Both the position numbers and the translations under genes were made by a program. The notes below the pieces were generated by a model. The model saw nothing but the letters and a program-made list of their open reading frames with translations, had not been told where the DNA came from and searched no databases. Below, one piece after another: positions 1 through 8,228 of a DNA stretch of 13,141 nt (its first letter is position 1; the number at the start of each line of letters is the position of its first letter). The stretch covers positions 1 through 13,141 of the forward strand of contig SDVU01000466.1 in the NCBI GenBank assembly GCA_016256075.1. Reading direction: 5' to 3'. This stretch comes from Dictyocoela muelleri (lineage: Eukaryota > Microsporidia).

Positions 1-77
1 CATAAGACTATGGTTGGAGACAACTCTCCGGGTTGGCAGCTATGGATGTTGTCAGCATGTAATATAAATATATATAA
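1..77 (+). repeat. SINE-like repeat, 3' end (copy A, cut by window edge)
   Basis: This segment matches the 3' end of the tRNA-headed repeat seen whole at 6075-6545 and inverted at 12775. The shared core reads ACTCTCCGGGTTGGCAGC and is followed by ATGTTGTCAGCATGTAATAT. GACAAC (19-24) and GTTGTC (48-53) can pair around a 23-nt loop. The 5' part lies outside the window or is missing. The AT-rich tail runs directly into the minisatellite at 80. Confidence 0.75.
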
Positions 78-79
78 AA

Positions 80-188
80 AAATTTGGCGAAAAAAAAAAT
101 TTGGCGAAAAAAAAATTTGGCGAAAAAAAAAATTGGCGAAAAAAAATTTGGCGAAAAAAAAAATTGGCGAAAAAAAATTTGGCGAAAA
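80..188. repeat. Minisatellite, ~16-bp unit (TTTGGCG plus poly-A), 7 units
   Basis: Seven copies of TTGGCG separated by runs of A give a period of 15-17 bp. The array starts where the SINE tail ends, so it may be an expanded SINE tail. The open frame through it (10-237) is only lysine-rich translation of the repeat and is not called as a gene. Confidence 0.9.
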
Positions 189-195
189 TGGAAGA

Positions 196-406
196 CACCC
201 TATTTTTAATCCATATTTTTTAGACCTCTTTTTTTAACACCTATTTTTTAGACCTCTTTTTTAACCAATATTTTTTAGATCTCTTTTTAACCCATATTTT
301 TTAATCAATATTTTTTAACCCTGATTTTTCAACCCATATTTTTCAACCCATATTTTTCAATCCTCATTTTTTCAACCCTCATTTTTTCAACCCTTTTTTA
401 ATTCAT
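196..406. repeat. Degenerate tandem array, AACCCATATTTTT-type units
   Basis: About eleven units of 14-27 bp follow the pattern AACC(C/A) + AT + TTTTTT + (A/C)AA. The first units carry an inserted AGACCTC. Units in the second half are more regular, at about 14 bp. Strand bias is strong, with pyrimidines on the plus strand. It resembles telomere-type repeats only in the AACCC step and is too degenerate to call a telomere. Confidence 0.75.
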
Positions 407-550
407 ATTTTTAAACTTTTTTTAAAATTGGTGTATAATAAAAGGTCTAAAAATAAGGGCTAAAAAATAAGTGTCGAAAATAAACTCAAAAAAAAGGATT
501 TAAAAATTAATATTTCGAGGCGATTTTCGCGGACTATCGATAATTATAAC

Positions 551-630
551 AGAAAGTGTCTATAACTCCATAAATAACTTTGAAAGAAATGGGTCTATAA
601 CTTTGAAAAGTGGGTCTATAACTTTTTAAA
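551..630. repeat. Short tandem repeat, GGGTCTATAACTTTGAAA unit
   Basis: Three imperfect units share GTCTATAAC; two are close copies containing GGGTCTATAACTTT with a GAAA-rich spacer. It belongs to the run of different minisatellites between 80 and 810. The spacer before it (407-550) holds AT-rich sequence with no clear unit. Confidence 0.6.
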
Positions 631-641
631 CTCCTGTAATT

Positions 642-720
642 GGACTATAATAATGCATCGAGGGAAATATAATAATGCATCGAGGGGACTATAATAATGC
701 AATGAGAGTACTATAATAAT
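642..720. repeat. Tandem repeat, ACTATAATAATGCATCGAG unit, ~4 copies
   Basis: Units of 21-23 bp share TATAATAATGCA(T)CGAGGG. The first three are nearly identical and the fourth is cut after ACTATAATAAT. No coding capacity is seen. Confidence 0.85.
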
Positions 721-755
721 AAAAAACACGTATTTTTATTTATTTTAATTTTATT

Positions 756-810
756 CCAAAACCGTCCTCTAATTTCAAAACCGTCCTCTAATTTCAAAAC
801 CGTCCTATAA
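756..810. repeat. Tandem repeat, 19-bp CAAAACCGTCCTCTAATTT unit, 3 copies
   Basis: Two complete 19-bp units and a third ending in CCGTCCTATAA follow one another with almost no divergence, so this is a recent array. It is the last of the minisatellites in this block. Confidence 0.9.
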
Positions 811-1124
811 CCCGTATTTGCCATTTTTTTAATATTTATATAGTAATGGTTGTTTAAAAACTTTTTTTTGCTTTTCTATCGTAAGATGTCCAATTATTTT
901 TTATTTAAAATTGAGCATTTATAGAAGGCCCATTACTTTTTTTTTGATCATAAAAAAATATATAGTTTTTGATTAATCTTTTTTTAAACAAAATTATTTT
1001 TATTTCAAATTCTATCTTTTTAATAAAATGCGCAATTCAAATTCTAAAAATACATTGTAATAAATAACCTAAATTTGATCATATACATTAAAAATCTATA
1101 AATAAGTTTATCAAGATGAAATAA
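811..1124. other. AT-rich stretch without recognisable features
   Basis: Both strands were read for open frames, tRNA-like boxes and inverted repeats. Only homopolymer-rich AT sequence is seen. Confidence 0.6.
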
Positions 1125-1320
1125 TAGGTTAAAATACCAATATCTAATTACAGTCCTTTATCTAACAAATAAATCCACTGTTTTAAATGCAAGAGCAAAA
1201 AATATTTAAAAAAAAAGATCTATATTAATTCTATTATTTTATCTTTTTTATTATAAATTTTAAAAGGAGTTTTATTTGTTAGATAAAGAACCTGAAATTT
1301 AATTTGGCATTTTGGTTTAA
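1125..1320. repeat. Foldback / MITE-like inverted repeat (~195 bp)
   Basis: The left arm (about 1129-1186) and the right arm (about 1259-1320) are imperfect inverted copies. The best-matched core is CTTTATCTAACAAATAAA at about 1155-1172, matched as its reverse complement at about 1271-1288. Weaker matching extends outwards (TTAAAATACCAAT against the complement of ATTTGGCATTTTGGTTTAA). The interior is AT-rich with no coding capacity. A non-autonomous DNA transposon is the simplest reading; the exact ends are not fixed. Confidence 0.6.
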
Positions 1321-1357
1321 AAAATTAATTTTAAGTAAAAAAGACGGGGAATAAGGG

Positions 1358-1425
1358 TCTAAAGTCTATGGTTATAGAATCTCTCCGGGTTGAAAATTTT
1401 TAATATTGACAGCCAATATATATTA
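1358..1425 (+). repeat. SINE-like repeat, decayed 3'-end fragment
   Basis: TCTAAAGTCTATGGTTA and ATCTCTCCGGGTTG align with the 3' part of the copy at 6075-6545 (TCTAAAGACTATCGTTA ... ACTCTCCGGGTTGG). The paired stem seen in better copies is lost. A fragment holding only the 3' end is typical of 5'-truncated retroposons. Confidence 0.6.
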
Positions 1426-1504
1426 AATAAAAAAGTCTTTTTATTTACTTAACAAATCCGTTTATAAAATTAAAAAGTGTTTTTAATAATAATAATAATA
1501 AAAA

Positions 1505-1908
1505 CGGTGTCAGATAGCTCAGTGGTTAACACTCTTGAATGTAAAATTTAAGTATAATGGTTCGAATTATTTTAAAGTCACTCTTTAATAAATAATAAGG
1601 GAATGATATTAAACTGTTCTAAATTATAGTTGTAATATATAATTTTCCTAGTGTGGTATAGCTGATTAAGACTTGGCCAAATCTTTTATATTGATACATT
1701 AAGCTCTTCTAGGGTGAGCTGAGTGATTTATTGTCAAAATGTAGTGAAATTTAAAAATTCATGAAAAGCCTTATCACCTGTATCCTGCTAAGTCATTAAT
1801 AAATGGTATCGTTTTCTAAATTATGAGTAACGTTTAACTTAAAAATAGAATCTTTAAAACAGACGTTTCTGTCAACTCTCTGGTTTGAAATTATCCGCAT
1901 GTATATGA
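1505..1908 (+). repeat. tRNA-derived SINE-like element, near full length, decayed (copy B)
   Basis: The 5' head has an A-box-like GATAGCTCAGTGG at 1513-1525 and a B-box-like GGTTCGAATTA at 1559-1569. The body shares TATAGCTGATTAAGACTTGG, AAAAATTCATGAAAAGC and CCTGTATCCTGCTAAGTCAT with the copies at 6075 and 12775. The 3' end keeps CAACTCTCTGG and GCATGTATATGAA but has lost the stem pairing. The head cannot form a normal acceptor stem, so this is not a tRNA gene. It lies less than 200 bp upstream of SMC2 in the same orientation, so its pol III boxes could in principle influence the promoter. Confidence 0.75.
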
Positions 1909-2098
1909 ATTTTAAAACTCATTTATTTTTTATCTATCTCTTAAAACTATTTTTCATTTAATAACCCTATGACACTTAAAAAATCTCTTATTCACCAAAA
2001 AACTTTTAAAAATTTTGATCATACGCTCATTCTTTCATAACAATCACAAAGGCCAAATAAAAATCAATTTTAAAAATCTCAAAACATTGACCCATCAA

Positions 2099-5000
2099 AT
2101 GTCGCACTTAGAATCAATAACACTTGACGGCTTCAAATGCTATGAACAAAAAACAAAAGTATACTTTGACAAACATTTTAACTGCATTACTGGGATGAAC
2201 GGCAGTGGAAAAAGTAACATTCTCGATGGAATAATATTTGTTCTTGGAATCGATAGTCTTAAACTTTTACGGGTATCGACTTATAAAGAATTGATTAATA
2301 TTAACCGAAAGGAGGCATCGGTGAGTATTTTTTGCAATAAGTATGAAATATCGAGATTTATTCTTAGCGATGGAAAAACTAAATACATGGTAAATGGTAG
2401 TTCTTGTACGACAGATACTGTTAAAAAGATACTTGGAAGTATAAACCTAAGAAAAGTTGGTAGGACCCCGTATTTTGTTGTGATGCAGGGACATATAACT
2501 AAAATATTAGATATGAAGAGTGAAAATATTCGTGAACTTATCGAGGAGACTGCTGGAATAAGAGAGTATCATATTGAAAAAGAGAAAGCATTAGCAGCGC
2601 TAGAACGAAAAGAAATTAAACTTAGAGAGACCAAAGAAAGTATTCATAGACGACTTTCACCGTTTTTCGACAGACTTAGAAAAGAACGTGATATTTATTT
2701 AAAACAAAAAAATTCAGAAGATCGAGCAAAAATCGTTAAAAACAGGATGGCTGCGCTATTTATGGAGCTTGAAAATAACGATCTTGCCAAAAGTTTATTT
2801 TCACTCCAACGCAAATTGAAAGACAAGCAAAGTCAATGTGAAGAAGTCAATAAAATCAAAAAATCTATTTCTGAATTGCAAAAAGAAACCTCATCAGACA
2901 ATTTGACTGGATTGTTACACAATCTCGAACAAATAAATATTAGCCTTGAGGCTAATCGATGTGCTGAAATAAAATCTCAGCTCTACAAATTACGAAAAGA
3001 TTCTGAACATATTCAGATTCCATATATCCAAAATATCGAAGACTTGAAGGAAAAGGAAAATTTTTTGTTAGCGCAGAACAGGCAAATTGAGGTTTATGGA
3101 ATTGAAAATCTTGATAAACAACTAGACACAGTTTGTGAAATCGAAGCCAAACAAAAATTTTTAGCTAATTTATTTCTTGATCAAAAATCAAAAATTCAAA
3201 ACATCACGAACCTTAAAAACGATAATTTAAACCATTTCAACGAGATTTACTACTTTTTAATAAAAATTAAAAACTCCAAAGATTTTGAAAAATCTTCAAA
3301 AAAATTTAAAAATTCCAAATATCACAATTTTTTTGAAAATATTCTCGGCGGATTAATAGCGGACCTGAAAACGATACAAAAAATCAAAACAAAAAACGAA
3401 AAGATTAAAGAATTAAAATCCAGGAAGCAAATGATTCTTGAAAATTTAAATTATCCACTACAGGAGGGTGTGTATGGAACTGTCGAAGAAAATATTGAAT
3501 TGCCAGACAAAAAGTATAAAACTGCTGTTAATTGTGCGATGGGGTCTCGCGGAAAATACGTGATAGTTGAAAATGAAAATATAGGGAAACAAGTACTGAA
3601 GGAATTCAACAAAAGAATTTCTATAATTCCTTTAAATAAAATAACGAGCACTAAACTTTACAAGAAAGGAAGAAGGTTAATTGATGTTATAAATTTTGAA
3701 AAGAAGTTGATAAATGCTATGGAATTCATTTTTGGGAATTTTTATCTTTATGAAGACCGAGAAATGGCCAAAAAAATGTGTTTTGAGGAAAAGTTATTGA
3801 CAATAACTCTTGATGGGACTATTTATAACCCAAAAGGGACCCTTTCTGGAGGTAAATATTTTTATCACGAGACACAATTTAAAAAATCAGAAATTGATGG
3901 TATTGAGAAGAGTATGGAAAATATTTACGAAGAAATAATCGATATTTTGAATGATAATCAACATTTGAGAGATTATTTTTGTAACGATGAAAAAGAAAAT
4001 TTTAATAATTCAGAAAATACCAAATTAGGAAATTACAAAAATTTTGCTAAAATTTTTGAAAAGATTGATAATTTTATAAATCAAAAAAATGAACACATCG
4101 AAATATTCCAATCACTTCTTAAAACAATCCTTGAATTTGATGAAAACATACAAAAAATAAACTTCATCAAAAATTTGAAAAATTGCAATGTGAAAAAAGA
4201 ACTTGAGTCTGTCCGAGCAACAATCATCGATGAGATGAAAAAAATAAAAATTAAAAAAGACGCAGAAGAAAAAATTAAGAAAATTAATGATGAGATCGAA
4301 GCCCTTGAAGATGAATATCGTAATGAATTGGTAGAAATGCAAGTATTGATGAATAAAAAAGAGTTGATTGAAGAAAAAATAAAGAATGAAGAAAGACGAC
4401 GAAGTGTTAAAATCATTAATGAAAGGGACATTGAAACATTAGAAAAGAGACTTGATGTTATAAATGACTATGTGTTGAAAATTTCACACAAAATTCGAAA
4501 AGAAATAAAAAGTATAATTTATCATATTGATGAGTCCAGAAATGATGCCTATTTTGTTTCAAAATCACCCGATGAGAGTGTTGAAATGTCAAAAATCATC
4601 GAGACAAACGGAAGTTTCTTGGTGGATGCAGAATCACCTTTTCAATTTTGTGATAAAATTTCTCTTTCGGATCTTAAAAATTATTTATTGTCGGTTTTGT
4701 CGGAATCTGAAGGAAAATTTGAAGATTCGTATCGTTTAATTTTGGAATTAAAAATAGAATTTTTAAATGAAAATGATGAAAACAACATTCGAGTTGAATA
4801 TAAAAATTTAAATAATGAACTTGAAGAGTTAAAAAAGATGCGGAAGGTTGTCGTTGATCAGAAAAATTTTGATCTTTTAGAGCAAAATGATGAAAAAATT
4901 GCAATTCTTGAGAAAAAAGTTGCGCAACTTGAAAATGATAAAGTAAAAATCAAGAAGAGTATCGAAAAATACAGTGAAATGAGTAAAACTGAATTTGAAA

Positions 5001-5410
5001 AGGCATTTATTCATTTAAACAAAAAGGTTGGGAGGATTTTAAGTGATTTTTTGACTAATGCGGATGCCAAAATAACAAAAGAATTTGAATTGATTGTTAA
5101 AATTGGTGATTGGAAGAGTAGAAGCGAATTGAGTGGTGGCCAAAGAAGCTTAGTTGCACTTAGTCTCATTTTTAGCATTTTAACTTACAATCCATCACCT
5201 TTTTATATTTTTGACGAAATTGATTCAGCTCTCGACCTTAATCACACTCAAAACATCGGCGAGATTATTAAAAAAGAATTTAGTGAATCACAATTCATTG
5301 TAGTAAGTTTGAAAGACAATTTATTCAGGAATGCAAATAGAATACATCATGTGTATGTCGAGGATGGAAAGAGCAAGGTGAAGTGTATTAAAGATGAAAA
5401 AAATAAATAA
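2099..5410 (+). CDS. SMC2: SMC2, condensin core ATPase
   Basis: SMC2 pairs with SMC4 in condensin, the nuclear complex that compacts mitotic chromosomes by ATP-driven loop extrusion. Seen over 1103 residues: an N-terminal head with Walker A GMNGSGKS (32-39) and Q-loop VVMQG (Q130); a first coiled coil about 165-450; a hinge about 456-590 with IIPLNKI (509-515) and GTLSGG (580-585); a second coil about 595-1000; a C-terminal head with signature LSGGQ (1011-1015), Walker B YIFDE (D1039, catalytic E1040), D-loop, and VVSLK (1068-1072). MQGHITKILDMK and DLNHTQNIG are SMC2-type motifs, separating it from SMC1, SMC3 and SMC4. The ATG at 2099 is preferred because family members begin just before GFK-Y. 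The in-frame ATG at 2015 would add 28 unmatched residues. It is shorter than the usual ~1170-1200 residues. No intron or break is seen, so it is probably functional. Confidence 0.95.
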   Translation: MSHLESITLDGFKCYEQKTKVYFDKHFNCITGMNGSGKSNILDGIIFVLGIDSLKLLRVSTYKELININRKEASVSIFCNKYEISRFILSDGKTKYMVNGSSCTTDTVKKILGSINLRKVGRTPYFVVMQGHITKILDMKSENIRELIEETAGIREYHIEKEKALAALERKEIKLRETKESIHRRLSPFFDRLRKERDIYLKQKNSEDRAKIVKNRMAALFMELENNDLAKSLFSLQRKLKDKQSQCEEVNKIKKSISELQKETSSDNLTGLLHNLEQINISLEANRCAEIKSQLYKLRKDSEHIQIPYIQNIEDLKEKENFLLAQNRQIEVYGIENLDKQLDTVCEIEAKQKFLANLFLDQKSKIQNITNLKNDNLNHFNEIYYFLIKIKNSKDFEKSSKKFKNSKYHNFFENILGGLIADLKTIQKIKTKNEKIKELKSRKQMILENLNYPLQEGVYGTVEENIELPDKKYKTAVNCAMGSRGKYVIVENENIGKQVLKEFNKRISIIPLNKITSTKLYKKGRRLIDVINFEKKLINAMEFIFGNFYLYEDREMAKKMCFEEKLLTITLDGTIYNPKGTLSGGKYFYHETQFKKSEIDGIEKSMENIYEEIIDILNDNQHLRDYFCNDEKENFNNSENTKLGNYKNFAKIFEKIDNFINQKNEHIEIFQSLLKTILEFDENIQKINFIKNLKNCNVKKELESVRATIIDEMKKIKIKKDAEEKIKKINDEIEALEDEYRNELVEMQVLMNKKELIEEKIKNEERRRSVKIINERDIETLEKRLDVINDYVLKISHKIRKEIKSIIYHIDESRNDAYFVSKSPDESVEMSKIIETNGSFLVDAESPFQFCDKISLSDLKNYLLSVLSESEGKFEDSYRLILELKIEFLNENDENNIRVEYKNLNNELEELKKMRKVVVDQKNFDLLEQNDEKIAILEKKVAQLENDKVKIKKSIEKYSEMSKTEFEKAFIHLNKKVGRILSDFLTNADAKITKEFELIVKIGDWKSRSELSGGQRSLVALSLIFSILTYNPSPFYIFDEIDSALDLNHTQNIGEIIKKEFSESQFIVVSLKDNLFRNANRIHHVYVEDGKSKVKCIKDEKNK

Positions 5411-5411
5411 A
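5402..5411 (+). promoter_or_regulatory. Candidate polyadenylation signal overlapping the SMC2 stop
   Basis: Two overlapping AATAAA hexamers (5402-5407 and 5406-5411) span the TAA stop at 5408-5410. Poly(A) signals overlapping stop codons are known in compact microsporidian genes. In sequence this AT-rich the hexamer can occur by chance. Confidence 0.35.
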
Positions 5412-5534
5412 TAGGTTGTTAGTATTTATCACGGCAAGGTTCAAAATGGTTGATAATCCGATGGTATAATTAATCACTGTTTGATATTTTTATTATTTTT
5501 AATGAGTTTTTTGGTAATAATACTCAAATATGGT

Positions 5535-5745
5535 GAATTTTTATGTCATAAGTTTCTTATTATAAAAAGCAATTACTTTAGATGGAAGTATATCTGATTA
5601 TAAAAATTGATCTTCTGTAATTTATATTTTTTCTAATTATAGTTGTATAAAAAATACTAAAGAACAATTATTATGATCAGATACACTTTCATAAAAAGTA
5701 ATTGCCTTTTATAATAAGAAATTTATAATCAAAAAAAATTCCATA
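5535..5745. repeat. Foldback / MITE-like inverted repeat just 3' of SMC2
   Basis: The left arm (about 5535-5640) and right arm (about 5641-5745) are inverted copies of one another with almost no loop. The clearest match is TTTCTTATTATAAAAAGCAA at about 5551, with its reverse complement (TTGCCTTTTATAATAAGAAA) ending at about 5731. GTATATCTGATTATAA also pairs with the complement of ATTATGATCAGATACAC. There is no coding capacity. It starts about 125 bp after the SMC2 stop, so read-through transcripts would carry a long hairpin. Confidence 0.75.
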
Positions 5746-6074
5746 TACTGGTACAAGTATAAAAATTTCACATTTTGACAAAAATAAAAACTCTTTATTA
5801 AATCCTCAGATCTCTTATAAAATATTCAAAAGAAACAGTATTTTCTCTGAAAATATCAAATTATTTTCAATAAGTGTTTATTTTATTCCAGGGCTTCCAT
5901 ATTCTAAATATTTTATTTATATTCCATAAAGATTCGAAATGTGGGTATGAATTCTTTTATCATGAGAGTCGACGAAGTTTTCTTTATGTTTGATTATATA
6001 TTATTTAACCCTTTTAGATCTAAATGCAGAATAACTTTTGTGTTCATCAGTCATTATTATTAACGACTAATATG
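5746..6074. other. Spacer without recognisable features
   Basis: This is AT-rich sequence between the foldback element and the SINE. No open frame of note, tandem unit or inverted repeat was found on either strand. Confidence 0.6.
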
Positions 6075-6545
6075 CACAGCCGGATAGCACAGTGGTTATC
6101 ACTCTTGAATGTAAATTTCAAGTATCGTGGTTCAAATTGCGCTGACGTCACTCTTTAATAAATAATGATGGAATGACATTAAGTGGTCAAAAACTATAGA
6201 AATATATTTTAATATTCAGTTGACCCGGTGTAATATAGCTGATTAAGACTTGGTCTAAAATGACAATGAAGTAGAAGGGTCTCTCCAAAGTGTTGATATG
6301 AATGCGAAACCACACTCGGGAAAATAAGTTGTGAAAAATAAAAATTCATGAAAAGCTACTAATTACCTGCCTCCTGCTGGGTCATTAAAAAAACGAAAAT
6401 TGTGTATACAGCTGGGCTTCTTGATAGTTAGGAAGTGGCATATTATTGGAACACCAGAAACCAAATTTCTAAAGACTATCGTTAGTAACAACTCTCCGGG
6501 TTGGCAGCCATGGATGTTGTTAGCATATAATATATGTATATGACT
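6075..6545 (+). repeat. tRNA-derived SINE-like element, best full-length copy (copy C)
   Basis: At about 470 bp this copy serves as the reference for the family. The tRNA-like head has an A-box-like GGATAGCACAGTGG, a B-box-like GGTTCAAATTG at 6129-6139, and TGACGTCA at 6143-6150. The unique body includes ATATAGCTGATTAAGACTTGG, TTCATGAAAAGC and CCTGCTGGGTCATT. The 3' end carries AACAAC (6487-6492) pairing with GTTGTT (6516-6521) over a 23-nt loop. There is no poly-A tail; it ends in an AT-rich ATATATG tail. The head is too decayed to fold as a functional tRNA. A minus-strand open frame at 6363-6554 is only repeat sequence. A LINE partner is expected but none is seen here. Confidence 0.8.
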
Positions 6546-6673
6546 CATCTGCATATTTTTATTATTATTTTTTAAAACTTTCTTTGGTTTTATTTGTCAA
6601 AACATTTATATGGCATCTTAAAGTGTCCCTCTTGACAATCCAAAATACATAAATTTGTCCTAATTTTCTTCCT

Positions 6674-6850
6674 GGTTCTCCAACGGGTTATGTCAGTGTA
6701 AAGAAATAAAGATATGTAATAAAAGTATATTTGAAAGAAGCTTTTAATTTTTTGTAATAAACTTTTATGGGTTATTTTATCTTATAAACCTATAATTTCT
6801 ATTTTTCATATTTTTGCGCTGAAAAAAAAGGATCATGTGTAGAATACGCC
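6674..6850 (+). repeat. Merlin left terminal inverted repeat
   Basis: It pairs with 9558-9719 through CAGTGTAAAGAAAT, ATAATTTCTATTTTT and GGATCATGTGTAGAAT, with small indels between. The innermost GATCATGTGTAGAATACGCC is also part of a subterminal hairpin. Confidence 0.75.
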
Positions 6851-6997
6851 TCCCCAGGGGCCCATTCTACACATGTGTATTTATTTTTATAATTTTTTAC
6901 ACATGTCATTTTATGCAGAAGTAATAATAAATTTATCTAATATGAGTGTTCAAGAGCAAATAAGATTCTTGCGGCAAAAGAGAGTTCTAAAACATCT
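6832..6997 (+). repeat. ~165-bp direct duplication, left copy (abuts insert X)
   Basis: From ATCATGTGTAGAATACGCC to TTCTAAAACATCT this matches 8542-8706 closely, differing at scattered bases and in the hairpin loop. It ends exactly where the inverted end of X starts (GTCAGAAAAAACGCC). It includes the start of the Merlin transposase frame. Confidence 0.9.
6903..6997 (+). pseudogene. Merlin transposase, N-terminal fragment (duplicated start)
   Basis: From ATG at 6903 the frame reads MSFYAEVIINLSNMSVQEQI and continues RFLRQKR until it meets insert X. The same start appears at 8611 in the right-hand duplicate. About 32 codons remain. It is not a separate gene: the duplication flanking X has copied the 5' end of the transposase. 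Confidence 0.75.
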
Positions 6998-7507
6998 GTC
7001 AGAAAAAACGCCGGAGGCGTTTTTTTGGGTTGACTTGTAGGCGTTTTTCCGAAAAAACGCCTTAGATTATTTTTCTATACCCAAATTAAAAATTTTAAGT
7101 TCTAAAACTAGATAAAATGCCGAGGCATATTTTCAGATTGTTTTTAGTCATTTAGGCGCAAAAATAACTATTAAAAAATACCCATATGGTCATTATTAAT
7201 TAATAAAAGAAAAATAATTAATCAACATATAATAATAAACAATAAAATATTTCATCTATAAAATTATTTAATCATTAAAAATAAAAGTAAAAATCATATC
7301 GGTTGGTGATGTTTTATTTGATATAAAAGAAAGTGAGACATATTATTATATAAATCAAATTTCAATCTCTATGAAATCATAATAGAGTTTGACAATTAGA
7401 AAATTATTAAAGGTTGTAGATAATAAAAAAATAAAAAATAAGTAGTAATAGAAACATTTCGATTTTAAAAGTACTCGATTATAAATTAAATATAGAAAAG
7501 GCGTGAT

Positions 7508-7587
7508 ATGTAAAGATTGCGCAATCTAAAGTTACATTAAAAACATAATTATTTTGATACACTTGAGCGTATATTAAATGTTTATTC
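7508..7587 (+). repeat. 80-bp direct duplication, left copy (abuts insert Y)
   Basis: It matches 8149-8228 over 80 bp with 5 mismatches and no indel. The last 42 bases, including TGATACACTTGAGCGTATAT, are identical. It stops at the left end of Y. Confidence 0.95.
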
Positions 7588-8148
7588 GGCTGGGCGGCGA
7601 TTTGCCACTTAGTGTCGAAACGCCGCTTTTTTCGCCACTGATTTTTTAAATATTATGAAAATTCAGAAAATGGTAATAAAAGTGCAAAATTGGACAAGAA
7701 AGGCTGTTTTTGGCGTAATGCATATAACAAGAACAAAAACGCGAAAAAACTTTCTGGCGAATATGAATACAGAAAATGTAAAAATGACTTTGACAATGAT
7801 GGCGCCGTTTCACCACTAATCATGAAACACCGCTAACGATGTTTATTTGAAATTATATATATATATATACATTCGTTTTTATCATTTTTTCATGGATATT
7901 CGGCTATTTTTTATTAACACTAATCATAACCCGATGTCACAATCCATTTTTTGGTTTCACGTATTCACATCTACCGGAAGTTGTTTCGTTCGCGTTTTTG
8001 TGATTGTTATATTTATACGCGTCATAAAGTAGTTTTTCTGTGTCGATTTTGCCTTTTTAACTATTTTCCGGTGTTTCAAAAAGGGTAAAAAATCAGTGGC
8101 GAAAAAAAAGCGGCGTTTCGCCACTAGGTGGCGAATCGCCGCTTAACG
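7588..8148. mobile_element. Nested foldback element Y (GCGGCG hairpin ends)
   Basis: The left end (7594) GCGGCGATTTGCCACTTAGT and the right end, read inwards from 8143 as GCGGCGATTCGCCACCTAGT, begin inverted arms that stay similar for about 200 bp each (for example CGCCACTGATTTTTT and CAAAAACGCGAA). A third related end at about 7800-7836 (GCGCCGTTTCACCACTAATC) suggests one short complete copy at 7594-7836 beside a truncated inverted copy at about 7940-8143. An AT microsatellite lies between them at about 7853-7870. The open frame at 7847-8032 shows no recognisable protein. The family is unknown. Confidence 0.75.
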
Positions 8149-8228
8149 ATGTAAAGATTACGCAATCTAAAATTAGATGAAAAAAATAATTATTTTGATA
8201 CACTTGAGCGTATATTAAATGTTTATTC
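8149..8228 (+). repeat. 80-bp direct duplication, right copy (abuts insert Y)
   Basis: This is the partner of 7508-7587. It starts at the right border of Y and ends in ATGTTTATTC, exactly as the left copy does. Confidence 0.95.

Noticed and set aside
10-237. 75-codon open frame at the window start
   Set aside because: It runs through a SINE tail and an A-rich minisatellite; the lysine-rich product only mirrors the repeat.
196-406. Telomere repeat array
   Set aside because: AACCC steps recur, but unit length and sequence vary too much, and the array is flanked by dispersed repeats on both sides.
2015-2098. 28-residue N-terminal extension of SMC2 from an earlier in-frame ATG
   Set aside because: SMC2 proteins begin just before the GFK-Y motif, which the ATG at 2099 matches; the extra residues match nothing known to me.
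3451-4904. Several short frames overlapping SMC2 (3451-3651, 4081-4431, 4112-4342, 4674-4904 minus; 4527-4739 plus)
   Set aside because: They lie inside the SMC2 coding region and show low-complexity products; they are shadows of the real frame.
6363-6554. 63-codon minus-strand frame
   Set aside because: It is entirely within the SINE body and 3' end.
7290-7375. Short plus-strand stretch inside X reading VGDVLFDIKESETYYYINQ
   Set aside because: It looks protein-like but is bounded by stops within about 30 codons and matches no family I recognise.
7847-8032. 61-codon frame inside Y
   Set aside because: It starts in an AT microsatellite and runs through a foldback arm, with no motif.
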